The notes under the pieces are model-generated. The model made no database searches. It saw only the letters and a list, made by a program, of their open reading frames with translations, and was not told where the DNA came from. A stretch of DNA of 23,450 nucleotides from Candidatus Levybacteria bacterium RIFCSPLOWO2_01_FULL_39_10 (lineage in GTDB: Bacteria; Patescibacteriota; Microgenomatia; Levybacterales; UBA12049), in assembly GCA_001782515.1 (NCBI GenBank), contig MFOV01000017.1:1-23450 (forward strand). The letters run 5' to 3'. A program made the position numbers and the translations under genes. Positions 14,250 to 21,254 of the stretch are shown here, piece by piece (the stretch's first letter is position 1; every line of letters begins with the position of its first letter).

Positions 14250-15971
14250 TTACTCCTGAGCAACTCGCAGGACTTCCTCAATTGTCGTCACGCCTTTAAG
14301 AACTTTTAAATAACCGTCCTGTTTCATAGTTATCATTCCTTGTCTCACTGCCACATTTTCAAGCGTGTAGCTGTCGGCTCTTTTGAGAATCAGGTTTGCT
14401 ATTTCCTCATTAATAGGCATTACCTCAAATATTCCCATTCTTCCAAGGTATCCTGAGCCTCCGCATTCATTGCATCCTTTTCCTTTATATATTGTTACTG
14501 CGCCGGGAGGCATTAGAGGCCCCAGCTCTTTTTTTATGCTTTCAGTCACCTCGTTGGGCGGGGGAAGACTAACTTTGCACGATGAACATATTCTCCTTAC
14601 AATCCTTTGTCCGACAACTGCATTCATAGTTGATGCCAGAAGGAAAGTTTCTGCTCCTAAATCTAGCAAACGTGGCAAAACCCCCGATGCATTCGATGTG
14701 TGCAAGCTTGAGAAAACCAAATGTCCGGTTAGTGCTGCTTGAATTGCAAGCTCAGTTGTTTCTTTGTCACGTATTTCTCCAACTAGAATAATATTAGGAT
14801 CCTGCCTTAGAAAAGAACGGAGTCCTGTTGCAAATGTAAGCCCAACTGCAGGATTAATCTGTACCTGATTTATTCCCGACAGCTCATATTCTATTGGATC
14901 CTCAAGAGTCACTATATTTACTTTGGTGCTGTTTATTTGGTTAAGAACAGAATAAAGAGTTGTTGTTTTACCTGACCCTGTTGGTCCACAAATAATAATT
15001 ATTCCGTGAGGGCGAAGCATATTTATCTTTAAATTTCGAAGGGCTGTTCCCCAAAGGCCGAGTTCTTCAAGATTTGGTATTCCTCCGGATTTTCGAAGAA
15101 GCCTAATTACAATTTTTTCACCGTGGCTTGCAGGAAGGACTGAAATTCTAAGATCTACTTCCTTGTCATCAATTTTAAAATTAAATCTTCCATCCTGAGG
15201 AATCCTGTGTTCATCAATTTTCATTTCAGACAGAATTTTTATTCTTGAAATTACTGATTCCTGAACGGTCTTGGGAAGAGACAGTCTATCATAGAGTATT
15301 CCATCGATTCTGTACCTGACGCGGACTCTTTCCTCTTGAGGTTCAATATGAACATCTGAGGACCTGCTTTTAACTGCATATTCAAGAATTGTTGATACAA
15401 TTTTTGCAATAGGTGCTTCTTTTATAATTTGAGCAATCTGAGTTGAATCTACTGTTTTTGTAGTAGATTGTTCCTCTGTCTCTTTTAGCGCTTCACCAAC
15501 CTGACCTACAATTTCCTGCCTGTACTGAATATCAATTGCCTGCTTTATTGCTGAAGGAGAAGCTGCAAATGCCTTGATGTTTAAGCCTGTTTTCTGTCGT
15601 ACAAAAGAGAGACCATCCAAATCCACCGGGTTTGCCATGGCAATTGAAAGCGTTTTTGCTCTGTCGTCGTAAGAAAAGGGGATTAGGTTAAACCTTTGGA
15701 CTACAGCCTGCGGAATAAGGCTTAAAGCCTGAGGCGAAAATGAAGTTGAATCAAGCGAGATATAGGGAACGCCAAGCATATTTGCTTTGATTTCCGAGAG
15801 CTTGTCCTCATTTACAAAGCCTAAAGACACAATCACCTGTTCCTCACTGATTCCGTCTGTTGCTGCTTTAAGTTTTATCTCTTTGTATTGATTCTGGTTA
15901 ATCAAATGCTCAGAAAGCAATATGTCCGAGATATTATTTACCTGATTAAAAGATTGCGAAGTTGCGGGCAT
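14250..15971 (-). CDS. pilB: Pilus extension ATPase PilB
   Basis: PilB powers pilus assembly. The 573-residue product (ATG at 15971) begins with an MshEN-type domain (about 10-150: NISDILLSEHLINQNQ, LGVPYISLD, IPQAVVQRFNLIPF). The ATPase core follows, with Walker A at 329-336 (GPTGSGKT), Walker B IILVGEIRD, the His box TGHLVFSSLHTSNA, and a zinc-type cysteine set (C462, C465, C500, C503) typical of GspE/PilB. An in-frame TTG 12 codons earlier would add MIFNIVFSTIIL, but it coincides with the -35 box, so it is rejected. It is first in the pilB-pilT-pilC unit. Confidence 0.96.
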   Translation of the reverse strand: MPATSQSFNQVNNISDILLSEHLINQNQYKEIKLKAATDGISEEQVIVSLGFVNEDKLSEIKANMLGVPYISLDSTSFSPQALSLIPQAVVQRFNLIPFSYDDRAKTLSIAMANPVDLDGLSFVRQKTGLNIKAFAASPSAIKQAIDIQYRQEIVGQVGEALKETEEQSTTKTVDSTQIAQIIKEAPIAKIVSTILEYAVKSRSSDVHIEPQEERVRVRYRIDGILYDRLSLPKTVQESVISRIKILSEMKIDEHRIPQDGRFNFKIDDKEVDLRISVLPASHGEKIVIRLLRKSGGIPNLEELGLWGTALRNLKINMLRPHGIIIICGPTGSGKTTTLYSVLNQINSTKVNIVTLEDPIEYELSGINQVQINPAVGLTFATGLRSFLRQDPNIILVGEIRDKETTELAIQAALTGHLVFSSLHTSNASGVLPRLLDLGAETFLLASTMNAVVGQRIVRRICSSCKVSLPPPNEVTESIKKELGPLMPPGAVTIYKGKGCNECGGSGYLGRMGIFEVMPINEEIANLILKRADSYTLENVAVRQGMITMKQDGYLKVLKGVTTIEEVLRVAQE

Positions 15972-15978
15972 TAATATA

Positions 15979-16007
15979 ATAGTAGAAAATACGATATTAA
16001 ATATCAA
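15979..16007 (-). promoter_or_regulatory. Leaderless promoter of pilB
   Basis: On the minus strand, TTGATA (16007-16002), a 17-base spacer and TACTAT (15984-15979) are followed by exactly 7 bases and the pilB ATG. The predicted transcript therefore starts at the start codon. The spacing matches the rpsP promoter base for base. Confidence 0.7.
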
Positions 16008-16038
16008 ATAGTAAATAGCAAAAATACATTTAAAATAG

Positions 16039-16044
16039 TAAAAT
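16039..16044 (+). promoter_or_regulatory. Possible -10 box for the delta' gene
   Basis: TAAAAT at 16039-16044 has a weak -35 counterpart TAGCAA at 16016-16021 with 17 bases between. It would give a leader of about 95 bases, diverging from the pilB promoter within the same 80 bases. Confidence 0.4.
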
Positions 16045-16074
16045 AGCCATACCCAAAATCTGAAGGATTTTGAA

Positions 16075-16144
16075 AAAGGAGGAGCCGGCGAAAGGCCAAT
16101 ATCCGAGGTTAAACGAGGATAAAGGTGCGAAGCCGTGCTACGAT
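16075..16144 (+). other. GC-rich leader segment before the delta' gene
   Basis: About 72 bases (16076-16147) are roughly 54% G+C by my count, clearly above the AT-rich neighbourhood. A 6-bp hairpin, AAAATC/GATTTT, lies just before it at 16055-16071, and TATCC/GGATA (16100-16104, 16117-16121) pairs within it. It reads through in frame to a TTG at 16070 as MKKEEPAKGQYPRLNED, but this has no likeness to the delta' family. It may be a decayed dispersed palindrome or a structured leader; I cannot decide. Confidence 0.35.
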
Positions 16145-16795
16145 GTGCAGACTTTTATTATTTCATCCAAAAATATTGAAGAAGGTAAAAACCGCGCTCT
16201 GGAAGAAATAAATCTCGAAAAAATAGATAAATTTGATATTGAACTTCTTGAGTCTGAAAAAGCAATTGGAATTGAAGATGTTAGAAATATACAAAAAAGA
16301 ATTTATCTTTTGCCAATAAGAGGTACGAAAAAAGCTTTTATAATAAGCTGCAAACAAGGAATAACAACTGAGGCGCAAAACTCAATGCTCAAAATTTTAG
16401 AAGAACCGCCGCCAAGCACACTTCTTTATCTAATTACTGACAATTATAATTTTTTCCTTCCGACAATTATTTCCCGGGCAAAAATAATCGAGATTAAAGA
16501 TTCTGAGGCTCGAACAGACGGAAAAGGACTGGCCGAGCTTTTATCGTTAACTGGAGTAGGGGATTGTCTTTATCTTGCACAAGAACTTTCAAAAGATAAA
16601 AATCAAGCAATAAATTGGCTTGAGCAGACAATTCTTGCAGCCCGAAAAAAAATGCTATCGACTTTAGATAATTCCGAACAAAGCTTGATGCTTGAAAGAC
16701 TAATTCGCAAACTCGAACTTGCGCGCCTTGACCTTAAAAATACCAACGCCAACCCAAGACTCGCACTTGAAAATCTGTTTTTAAATATAAATTAA
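16145..16795 (+). CDS. holB: DNA polymerase III delta'-like clamp-loader subunit
   Basis: This is a short AAA+ protein of the clamp-loader type. The core reads IGIEDVRNIQKRIYLLP, KKAFIISCKQGITTEAQNSMLK, ILEEPPPSTLLYLITDN and LPTIISRAKIIEI, the order seen in delta' subunits (sensor region and SRC-like motif, here SRA). No Walker A is present, in line with delta' being ATP-inert. The GTG at 16145 (MQTFIISSKN) is preferred over TTG at 16070, because delta' proteins of this kind open with a beta strand like MHxFLI and the extra 25 residues are unlike the family. The 216-residue length is short but common for small genomes. It sits alone between pilB and gyrB. Confidence 0.8.
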   Translation: MQTFIISSKNIEEGKNRALEEINLEKIDKFDIELLESEKAIGIEDVRNIQKRIYLLPIRGTKKAFIISCKQGITTEAQNSMLKILEEPPPSTLLYLITDNYNFFLPTIISRAKIIEIKDSEARTDGKGLAELLSLTGVGDCLYLAQELSKDKNQAINWLEQTILAARKKMLSTLDNSEQSLMLERLIRKLELARLDLKNTNANPRLALENLFLNIN

Positions 16796-16811
16796 TCAAA
16801 CAAACAATCTA

Positions 16812-16840
16812 TGGAAATAGGCTGATTTTTCTGCTAAAAT
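16812..16840 (+). promoter_or_regulatory. Promoter of gyrB
   Basis: TGGAAA (16812-16817), a 17-base spacer ending TGC (extended -10) and TAAAAT (16835-16840) lie 19 bases before the gyrB ATG. The leader would be about 13 bases and has no Shine-Dalgarno sequence. Confidence 0.6.
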
Positions 16841-16859
16841 AGTCTGTACGCAAATAATT

Positions 16860-18893
16860 ATGGCAAGAAAAAAATCCCTGCCTGCCGGCAGGCAAGCCCA
16901 ATCCTCAAACCCTAAAATTGAGACAGAGTACTCAGCAAAAAACATCCAAGTCCTAGAAGGACTTGAACCTGTTAGAAAACGCCCGGCAATGTATATTGGC
17001 TCAACTGATACAAGTGGTCTTCACGAGACACTCCGCGAAATTATTGATAACGCAGTGGACGAGGCTTTAGCAGGTTATGCCAAACACGTCTGGATTTATC
17101 TTAATGAGGACAACTCAGCAACAATTGTTGATGACGGAAGGGGAATCCCAATTGACATTATGCCTCAATATAAAAAGAGTGCTCTTGAGGTAGTTATGAC
17201 CAAACTCCACGCAGGCGGAAAATTCGGAGGCTCAGCTTACAAAATATCAGGAGGACTTCATGGCGTAGGCGCTTCAGTTGTTAATGCGCTATCCGTCTGG
17301 CTGTGGGCAGAAGTTAAAAGAAACGGAAAAATCTATACACAGGACTTTTCAAAAGGAAACGTAAAAAGCCCACTTAAGTCTGTTTCAAAATCGAGACTTA
17401 ATATTGATTATTTTGAGGATAGGAAAAGCGGAACAATAATTTCATTCATGCCGGATAGCGGGATTTTCTCAACAACAGAATTTAACTTTGACGTAGTTAA
17501 AAAAGCAATAAGAGAAAGGGCTTATCTTGTTCCTGGTCTTTCATTTCATTTATTCGACAAAAGGGCGGGCCGGGAAAATGAGGTAAATTACTATTTTGAA
17601 GGAGGTATTTCAGCTCTTGTCTCAAAACTTAATGAAAATAAATCTCCCCTTCACACATCAATTTACATAAACAAACAGCAGGAAGAAGTAGAAGTTGAGG
17701 TAGCTCTTCAGTATAACGGTGGTTACACGGAAAATGTTGAAAGCTATGTAAATGTCATAAACACAGTTAACGGCGGAACGCATCTAACGGGGTTCAGAAT
17801 GGCCTTAACTCGCGCAATAAATGATTACGGCAAGAAAATAGGAAGCTTTAAAGAAAATGACGAGGGAATAACAGGAGATGATACAAGAGAGGGTTTATGT
17901 GCAGTTGTTTTTGTTAAAATGCCCCAGGACAAAATCCAGTTTGAAGGACAAACCAAAGGAAAGTTGGGAAATGCCGAGATTCAACCCGTAGTTCAGACTA
18001 TTGTAAAAGAGGGCTTATCAACTTTTTTTGAAGAAAATCCGAGTGACGCTCGTCGAATTCTTGAAAAAGTATATTTGGCGGCAAAGGCAAGACTCGCTGC
18101 AAAAGCTGCAAAAGAAGCAATACTTAGAAAAGGAGCTTTAGAGGGCTCCTCACTTCCTGGAAAACTTGCGGATTGTCAGGAAAAAGATCCTAATTTATCA
18201 GAACTTTATCTAGTCGAGGGTGACTCAGCAGGGGGTTCTGCTAAGCAGGGGAGAGACAGAAAATTCCAGGCAATCTTACCGCTTAAAGGAAAAATATTAA
18301 ACACTGAAAGAGCCCGACTTGATAAGATAATCGAGCATGAAGAAGTTAAAAACCTTATTATTGCACTAGGGGCTGGAATTGGAGAAACTCTTAATTTTGA
18401 GAAGTTAAGATACAAAAGAATAATTATTATGACTGATGCTGACGTTGACGGAGAACATATTGAAACTCTTATTCTTACGTTTTTCTTCAGACACATGCCT
18501 GGAATAATAAAGGAGGGGTATTTGTATATTGCACAACCTCCTCTTTATAAAATACAGATGGGAAAAGAGGTCAGTTATGCATACTCTGATAGTGAACGCG
18601 ACGAAATTCTTAAAAATAATGGAAAATCAGCTGTTAAGAGCCTGCCCTCTGATGATGGCGAACAAACAGGGAGACGTGGAACATCAATCCAAAGATATAA
18701 GGGTCTTGGAGAAATGAATCCAGAGCAGCTCTGGGAAACAACCATGAATCCTAAAAATAGAATTTTAAAGCAAATAACAATAGACGACACTGAGGAAGCT
18801 GATGCAACTTTTACAATGCTAATGGGGGACGAAGTTCCGCCTAGAAAACATTTTATCCAAAGCAACGCGAAGATCGCAACACTGGACATATAA
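16860..18893 (+). CDS. gyrB: DNA gyrase subunit B
   Basis: GyrB is the ATPase and TOPRIM subunit of gyrase, which adds negative supercoils. The 677-residue product has the GHKL ATP site (REIIDNAVDEAL; VDDGRGIP; GGLHGVGASVVNALS), the transducer with NTVNGGTHLTGFR, and the TOPRIM motifs LVEGDSAGGSAKQGRDR and MTDADVDGEHI. It ends with RYKGLGEMNPEQLWETTM and the GyrB-type tail ATLDI. The first ~20 residues differ from usual GyrB: MARKKSLPAGRQAQSSNPK includes an in-frame copy of a GC-rich palindrome (LPAGRQA) ahead of the conserved YSAKNIQVLEGLEPVRKRP. A lysine/serine-rich insert (about residues 590-605) lies before RYKGLG. Pairing with GyrA is expected from the downstream gene. Confidence 0.96.
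   Translation: MARKKSLPAGRQAQSSNPKIETEYSAKNIQVLEGLEPVRKRPAMYIGSTDTSGLHETLREIIDNAVDEALAGYAKHVWIYLNEDNSATIVDDGRGIPIDIMPQYKKSALEVVMTKLHAGGKFGGSAYKISGGLHGVGASVVNALSVWLWAEVKRNGKIYTQDFSKGNVKSPLKSVSKSRLNIDYFEDRKSGTIISFMPDSGIFSTTEFNFDVVKKAIRERAYLVPGLSFHLFDKRAGRENEVNYYFEGGISALVSKLNENKSPLHTSIYINKQQEEVEVEVALQYNGGYTENVESYVNVINTVNGGTHLTGFRMALTRAINDYGKKIGSFKENDEGITGDDTREGLCAVVFVKMPQDKIQFEGQTKGKLGNAEIQPVVQTIVKEGLSTFFEENPSDARRILEKVYLAAKARLAAKAAKEAILRKGALEGSSLPGKLADCQEKDPNLSELYLVEGDSAGGSAKQGRDRKFQAILPLKGKILNTERARLDKIIEHEEVKNLIIALGAGIGETLNFEKLRYKRIIIMTDADVDGEHIETLILTFFFRHMPGIIKEGYLYIAQPPLYKIQMGKEVSYAYSDSERDEILKNNGKSAVKSLPSDDGEQTGRRGTSIQRYKGLGEMNPEQLWETTMNPKNRILKQITIDDTEEADATFTMLMGDEVPPRKHFIQSNAKIATLDI
16879..16894. 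repeat. GC-rich 16-bp palindrome inside gyrB
   Basis: TGCCTGCCGGCAGGCA is a perfect palindrome, 12 of 16 bases G or C in an AT-rich gene, and is read as LPAGRQA. I recall the same heptapeptide scattered through Patescibacteria proteins as a trace of a dispersed palindrome, but have not checked this. It lies ahead of the conserved GyrB domain, where extra residues should be harmless. Confidence 0.75.
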
Positions 18894-18898
18894 AAATT

Positions 18899-19006
18899 AT
18901 GCGACCAAAAGTCCTATCAAAATTGCTCTTTGAGCCGTATTCGAATAGAATTGAAAAGGCGAAAAGTAAAATTGGGAGGACGAAGGTTGCAACCTTAGAT
19001 ATTTAA
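18899..19006 (+). CDS. 35-codon frame ending like the GyrB C-terminus
   Basis: Six bases after the gyrB stop, an ATG opens a 35-codon frame (MRPKVLSKLLFEPYSNR ... KVATLDI). Its last residues KVATLDI match the GyrB end KIATLDI in six of seven positions, while the DNA differs at 8 of the 27 aligned bases (stop included), mostly at silent positions. The rest matches nothing I know and is basic (about 11 K/R). It may be the remains of an older or duplicated gyrB 3' end, or a small protein. Its end carries the -35 box of the hppA promoter. Whether it is translated is unknown. Confidence 0.35.
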   Translation: MRPKVLSKLLFEPYSNRIEKAKSKIGRTKVATLDI

Positions 19007-19016
19007 ATAATATAAT
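18987..19016 (+). promoter_or_regulatory. Promoter of hppA
   Basis: TTGCAA (18987-18992), an 18-base spacer and a perfect TATAAT (19011-19016). The start would fall near 19023, two bases before the ATG of a short upstream frame and about 67 bases before hppA. The -35 box is the same hexamer as at rpmF. Confidence 0.75.
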
Positions 19017-19024
19017 TTTAGTCT

Positions 19025-19093
19025 ATGAATCCCGTTAGATTTTGTTCATTAATAAATCTAAGGGGAAAACAGAAAGGAAATCTAACGGGATGA
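19025..19093 (+). CDS. Possible 22-codon leader peptide upstream of hppA
   Basis: The frame MNPVRFCSLINLRGKQKGNLTG starts about 2 bases after the predicted transcription start and ends in TGA within an ATGA overlap with the hppA ATG. The mRNA would therefore be leaderless for this peptide, and hppA could be coupled to it. The frame crosses the inverted repeat, so translating it would open the hairpin that holds the hppA start. The MNPV start is also encoded by the related element before pilM, so it may only reflect the repeat sequence. Confidence 0.4.
   Translation: MNPVRFCSLINLRGKQKGNLTG
19029..19091 (+). repeat. Inverted repeat enclosing the hppA start, with a second arm
   Basis: Perfect 14-base arms ATCCCGTTAGATTT (19029-19042) and AAATCTAACGGGAT (19078-19091) pair across 35 bases, and the right arm includes the A and T of the hppA ATG. 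A third segment AAATCTAAGGGG (19054-19065) matches the left arm in 11 of 12 positions with an 11-base loop, so two mutually exclusive hairpins are possible. It shares ends (ATGAATCCCGTTA, TAACGGGATGAA) with the element before pilM. Confidence 0.7.
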
Positions 19094-21129
19094 ATTTATC
19101 TTTTATAACTAACTATGCTGTTGAGGCTGCAATTTCTGCCGGGCTTATTTCTATTCTTTACGGACTGTATTTGAGTCTTGTGATACTTAGAAAACCTATG
19201 GGGGACTCAAAGATGAATGCAATCGCGGATGCGATATCCCTTGGCGCCAATGCTTTTATGAGAATACAGTATATGGTAATTTCTGCGATTGGTATTGTTA
19301 TTTTTGCAATTCTTTTTCTTGTATTTAATTTTCAAACCGCTTTGGGTTTTGCCATAGGAGCTTTCTTTTCAGCGCTAGCGGGAGTTGTTGGTATGAGTAT
19401 TGCGGTTAGGAGCAACATAAGATGCGCCGAAGCTGCAAAGTCGGGCCTTTCTCCTGCGTTTTCTCTTGCGTTTAAAGGAGGCGCAGTTACAGGATTTTTG
19501 GTTGCAGGACTTGCGCTTGCATCAGTTGCAGGATTTTACTATTTCCTCAAAACCCAGGATTCAACTCCGTCTCTTTTTCCTCTTATTGCATTAGGATTCG
19601 GGGGGTCCCTGATTTCTGTTTTTGCACGTCTTGGCGGAGGAATCTATACGAAATCCGCTGATGTTGGAACAGATATGGTCGGAAAAATTGAAAAAGGAAT
19701 ACCCGAGGATGATCCGAGAAATCCGGGAGTAATTGCGGACCTTGTGGGAGATAATGTAGGAGACGATGCAGGTATGGCAGCTGACCTTTTCGAAACATAT
19801 GTAATAACTCTTGTTGCCACAATGGTCTTAGGAGAACTCACTTTTAGGCAAAACCAGGAAGTTCTTGCATTTCCTCTTCTTATTGGAGCAGTGTCAGCTG
19901 TCACTGCAATAATTGGATCATGGTTTGTCCGCATTAGAGGAAAAAACATAATGACAGCGCTTTATCAAGGACTGGTTTCTACAATGGTTATATCCCTAAT
20001 CGGTTTCTGGTGGATAACCAATACTCTTTTTCCGGAGGGACTTTCCGGAATTTCCTCACTCTCTCTAATAATCTGCCTTGTGATCGGCCTTATCATAACA
20101 CTCGGAATGGTAGTTATTACAGAATATTTTACATCCAAAAAATTCAGTCCAGTTAAAATGATTGCTAAAGCGTCCACCACAGGACACGGAACAAATATAA
20201 TAGCAGGCCTTGCTGTTTCAATGAAATCAACACTTTTGCCTATCCTTCTGATTTCCCTTGGCGTGCTTGTCTCATATTATCTTGCAGGGCTATACGGCGT
20301 TGCAATTGCCGCAATGAGCATGCTCTCCTTAACTGGCATTATTGTTGCAATTGATGCGTTCGGTCCAATTACCGATAATGCAGGAGGGATTGTTGAAATG
20401 TCAGGCCTTCCTGAAAAAGTTCGAAATGTCACAGATTCTCTCGACGCTGTAGGAAATACAACAAAAGCGGTCACAAAAGCATATGCAATAGGATCAGCCG
20501 GCCTTGCCGCTTTAGTTCTATTTGCAAGCTATACTGAAGAGCTTAAAAAGTTTGGAGGAGAGGTAAGTGAGAATTTGTTTGTTCTTTCAGACCCTCTGGT
20601 TATTGTCGGACTTTTCATAGGAGGCGCTCTTCCTTACTTTTTCGGAGCGCTTGCAATGGAAGCAGTAGGACGTGCAAGTGCTGCGGTTGTTAATGAAGTA
20701 AGGCGCCAATTCAAGGAAATCAAAGGTATTATGTCAGGCGCAGCAAAACCTGATTACGGACGGGCAGTTGACATTGTTACAAAAGCATCAATCAGGCAGA
20801 TGATTATACCCTCTCTTATTCCTGTTGCTGCGCCAATTCTTGTCGGATTTTTGCTCGGTCCCAAGGCAGTCGGCGGAATGCTAATTGGATCAATTATAAC
20901 TGGGCTTTTTGTTGCAATTTCAATGACAACAGGAGGAGCGGCCTGGGACAATACTAAAAAATATATTGAGGAAGGAGCATACGGCGGCAAAGGAAGTTTT
21001 GCACACCAGGCAGCGGTCACTGGAGACACTGTTGGAGACCCATACAAGGATACGGCAGGCCCGGCTATCAACCCAATGATTAAGGTTTTAAATATTGTTG
21101 CACTTCTTATTGCAGGATTCTTAATATAA
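19090..21129 (+). CDS. hppA: Membrane-bound proton-pumping pyrophosphatase
   Basis: This integral membrane enzyme splits pyrophosphate and pumps ions outward, saving energy from biosynthesis. The 679-residue product has about 16 hydrophobic helices. It carries the PPi-binding loop DVGTDMVGKIEKGIPEDDPRN, the DNVGDDAGMAADLFE segment, and near the end GDTVGDPYKDTAGPAINP, as separate motifs. In the signature GNTTKAVTKAYAIGSAG, Lys459 and Thr462 are the residues of the K+-independent class (K+-dependent enzymes have Ala and Gly), so H+ pumping without K+ is inferred. The TTG at 19042 is rejected as a start: it would add 16 polar residues lying inside the hairpin. The promoter, hairpin and leader frame upstream suggest translational control. 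Confidence 0.95.
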   Translation: MNLSFITNYAVEAAISAGLISILYGLYLSLVILRKPMGDSKMNAIADAISLGANAFMRIQYMVISAIGIVIFAILFLVFNFQTALGFAIGAFFSALAGVVGMSIAVRSNIRCAEAAKSGLSPAFSLAFKGGAVTGFLVAGLALASVAGFYYFLKTQDSTPSLFPLIALGFGGSLISVFARLGGGIYTKSADVGTDMVGKIEKGIPEDDPRNPGVIADLVGDNVGDDAGMAADLFETYVITLVATMVLGELTFRQNQEVLAFPLLIGAVSAVTAIIGSWFVRIRGKNIMTALYQGLVSTMVISLIGFWWITNTLFPEGLSGISSLSLIICLVIGLIITLGMVVITEYFTSKKFSPVKMIAKASTTGHGTNIIAGLAVSMKSTLLPILLISLGVLVSYYLAGLYGVAIAAMSMLSLTGIIVAIDAFGPITDNAGGIVEMSGLPEKVRNVTDSLDAVGNTTKAVTKAYAIGSAGLAALVLFASYTEELKKFGGEVSENLFVLSDPLVIVGLFIGGALPYFFGALAMEAVGRASAAVVNEVRRQFKEIKGIMSGAAKPDYGRAVDIVTKASIRQMIIPSLIPVAAPILVGFLLGPKAVGGMLIGSIITGLFVAISMTTGGAAWDNTKKYIEEGAYGGKGSFAHQAAVTGDTVGDPYKDTAGPAINPMIKVLNIVALLIAGFLI

Positions 21130-21131
21130 TG

Positions 21132-21247
21132 GACGATAGATAATAGAAGGTAGATAATAGTTTTTTGAAGATAGATGTTAGAGGGTAGATCTACTTTCTA
21201 TTTTCAATCCTCAAGTTTCAATCTTCAATCTTCTATTTTCTATCGTC
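21132..21247. repeat. 116-bp imperfect palindrome between hppA and gyrA
   Basis: Two arms of exactly 58 bases meet at GTAGA/TCTAC. The outer 18 bases match at 17 positions and I count about 41 of 58 overall. Each arm is made of short GATAGAAG/TAGATAATAG-like units, so slippage plus inversion is a likely origin. It fills the gap from the hppA stop to 7 bases before the gyrA ATG and leaves no room for a separate promoter outside it. The RNA would form a long hairpin, possibly a terminator or stabiliser for hppA. Confidence 0.7.
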
Positions 21248-21254
21248 AGAAACT

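Noticed and set aside
14383..14742. Long plus-strand open frame of 119 codons opposite pilB
   Set aside because: It is fully antisense to strongly conserved PilB motifs and has no promoter or recognisable domain.
16075..16150. Possible tRNA or small structured RNA gene in the GC-rich leader of the delta' gene
   Set aside because: No GTTCGA-type T loop, no acceptor stem and no anticodon arm could be assembled.
17786..17800. ATCTAACGGGGTT inside gyrB resembles the TAACGGG arm of the hppA and pilM elements
   Set aside because: It encodes the conserved GyrB residues THLTGF and has no matching left arm nearby, so it is coding sequence.
19042..19089. TTG start adding 16 residues to the pyrophosphatase
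   Set aside because: The extra residues are polar, unlike family N-termini, and lie in the hairpin leader; the ATG at 19090 fits better.
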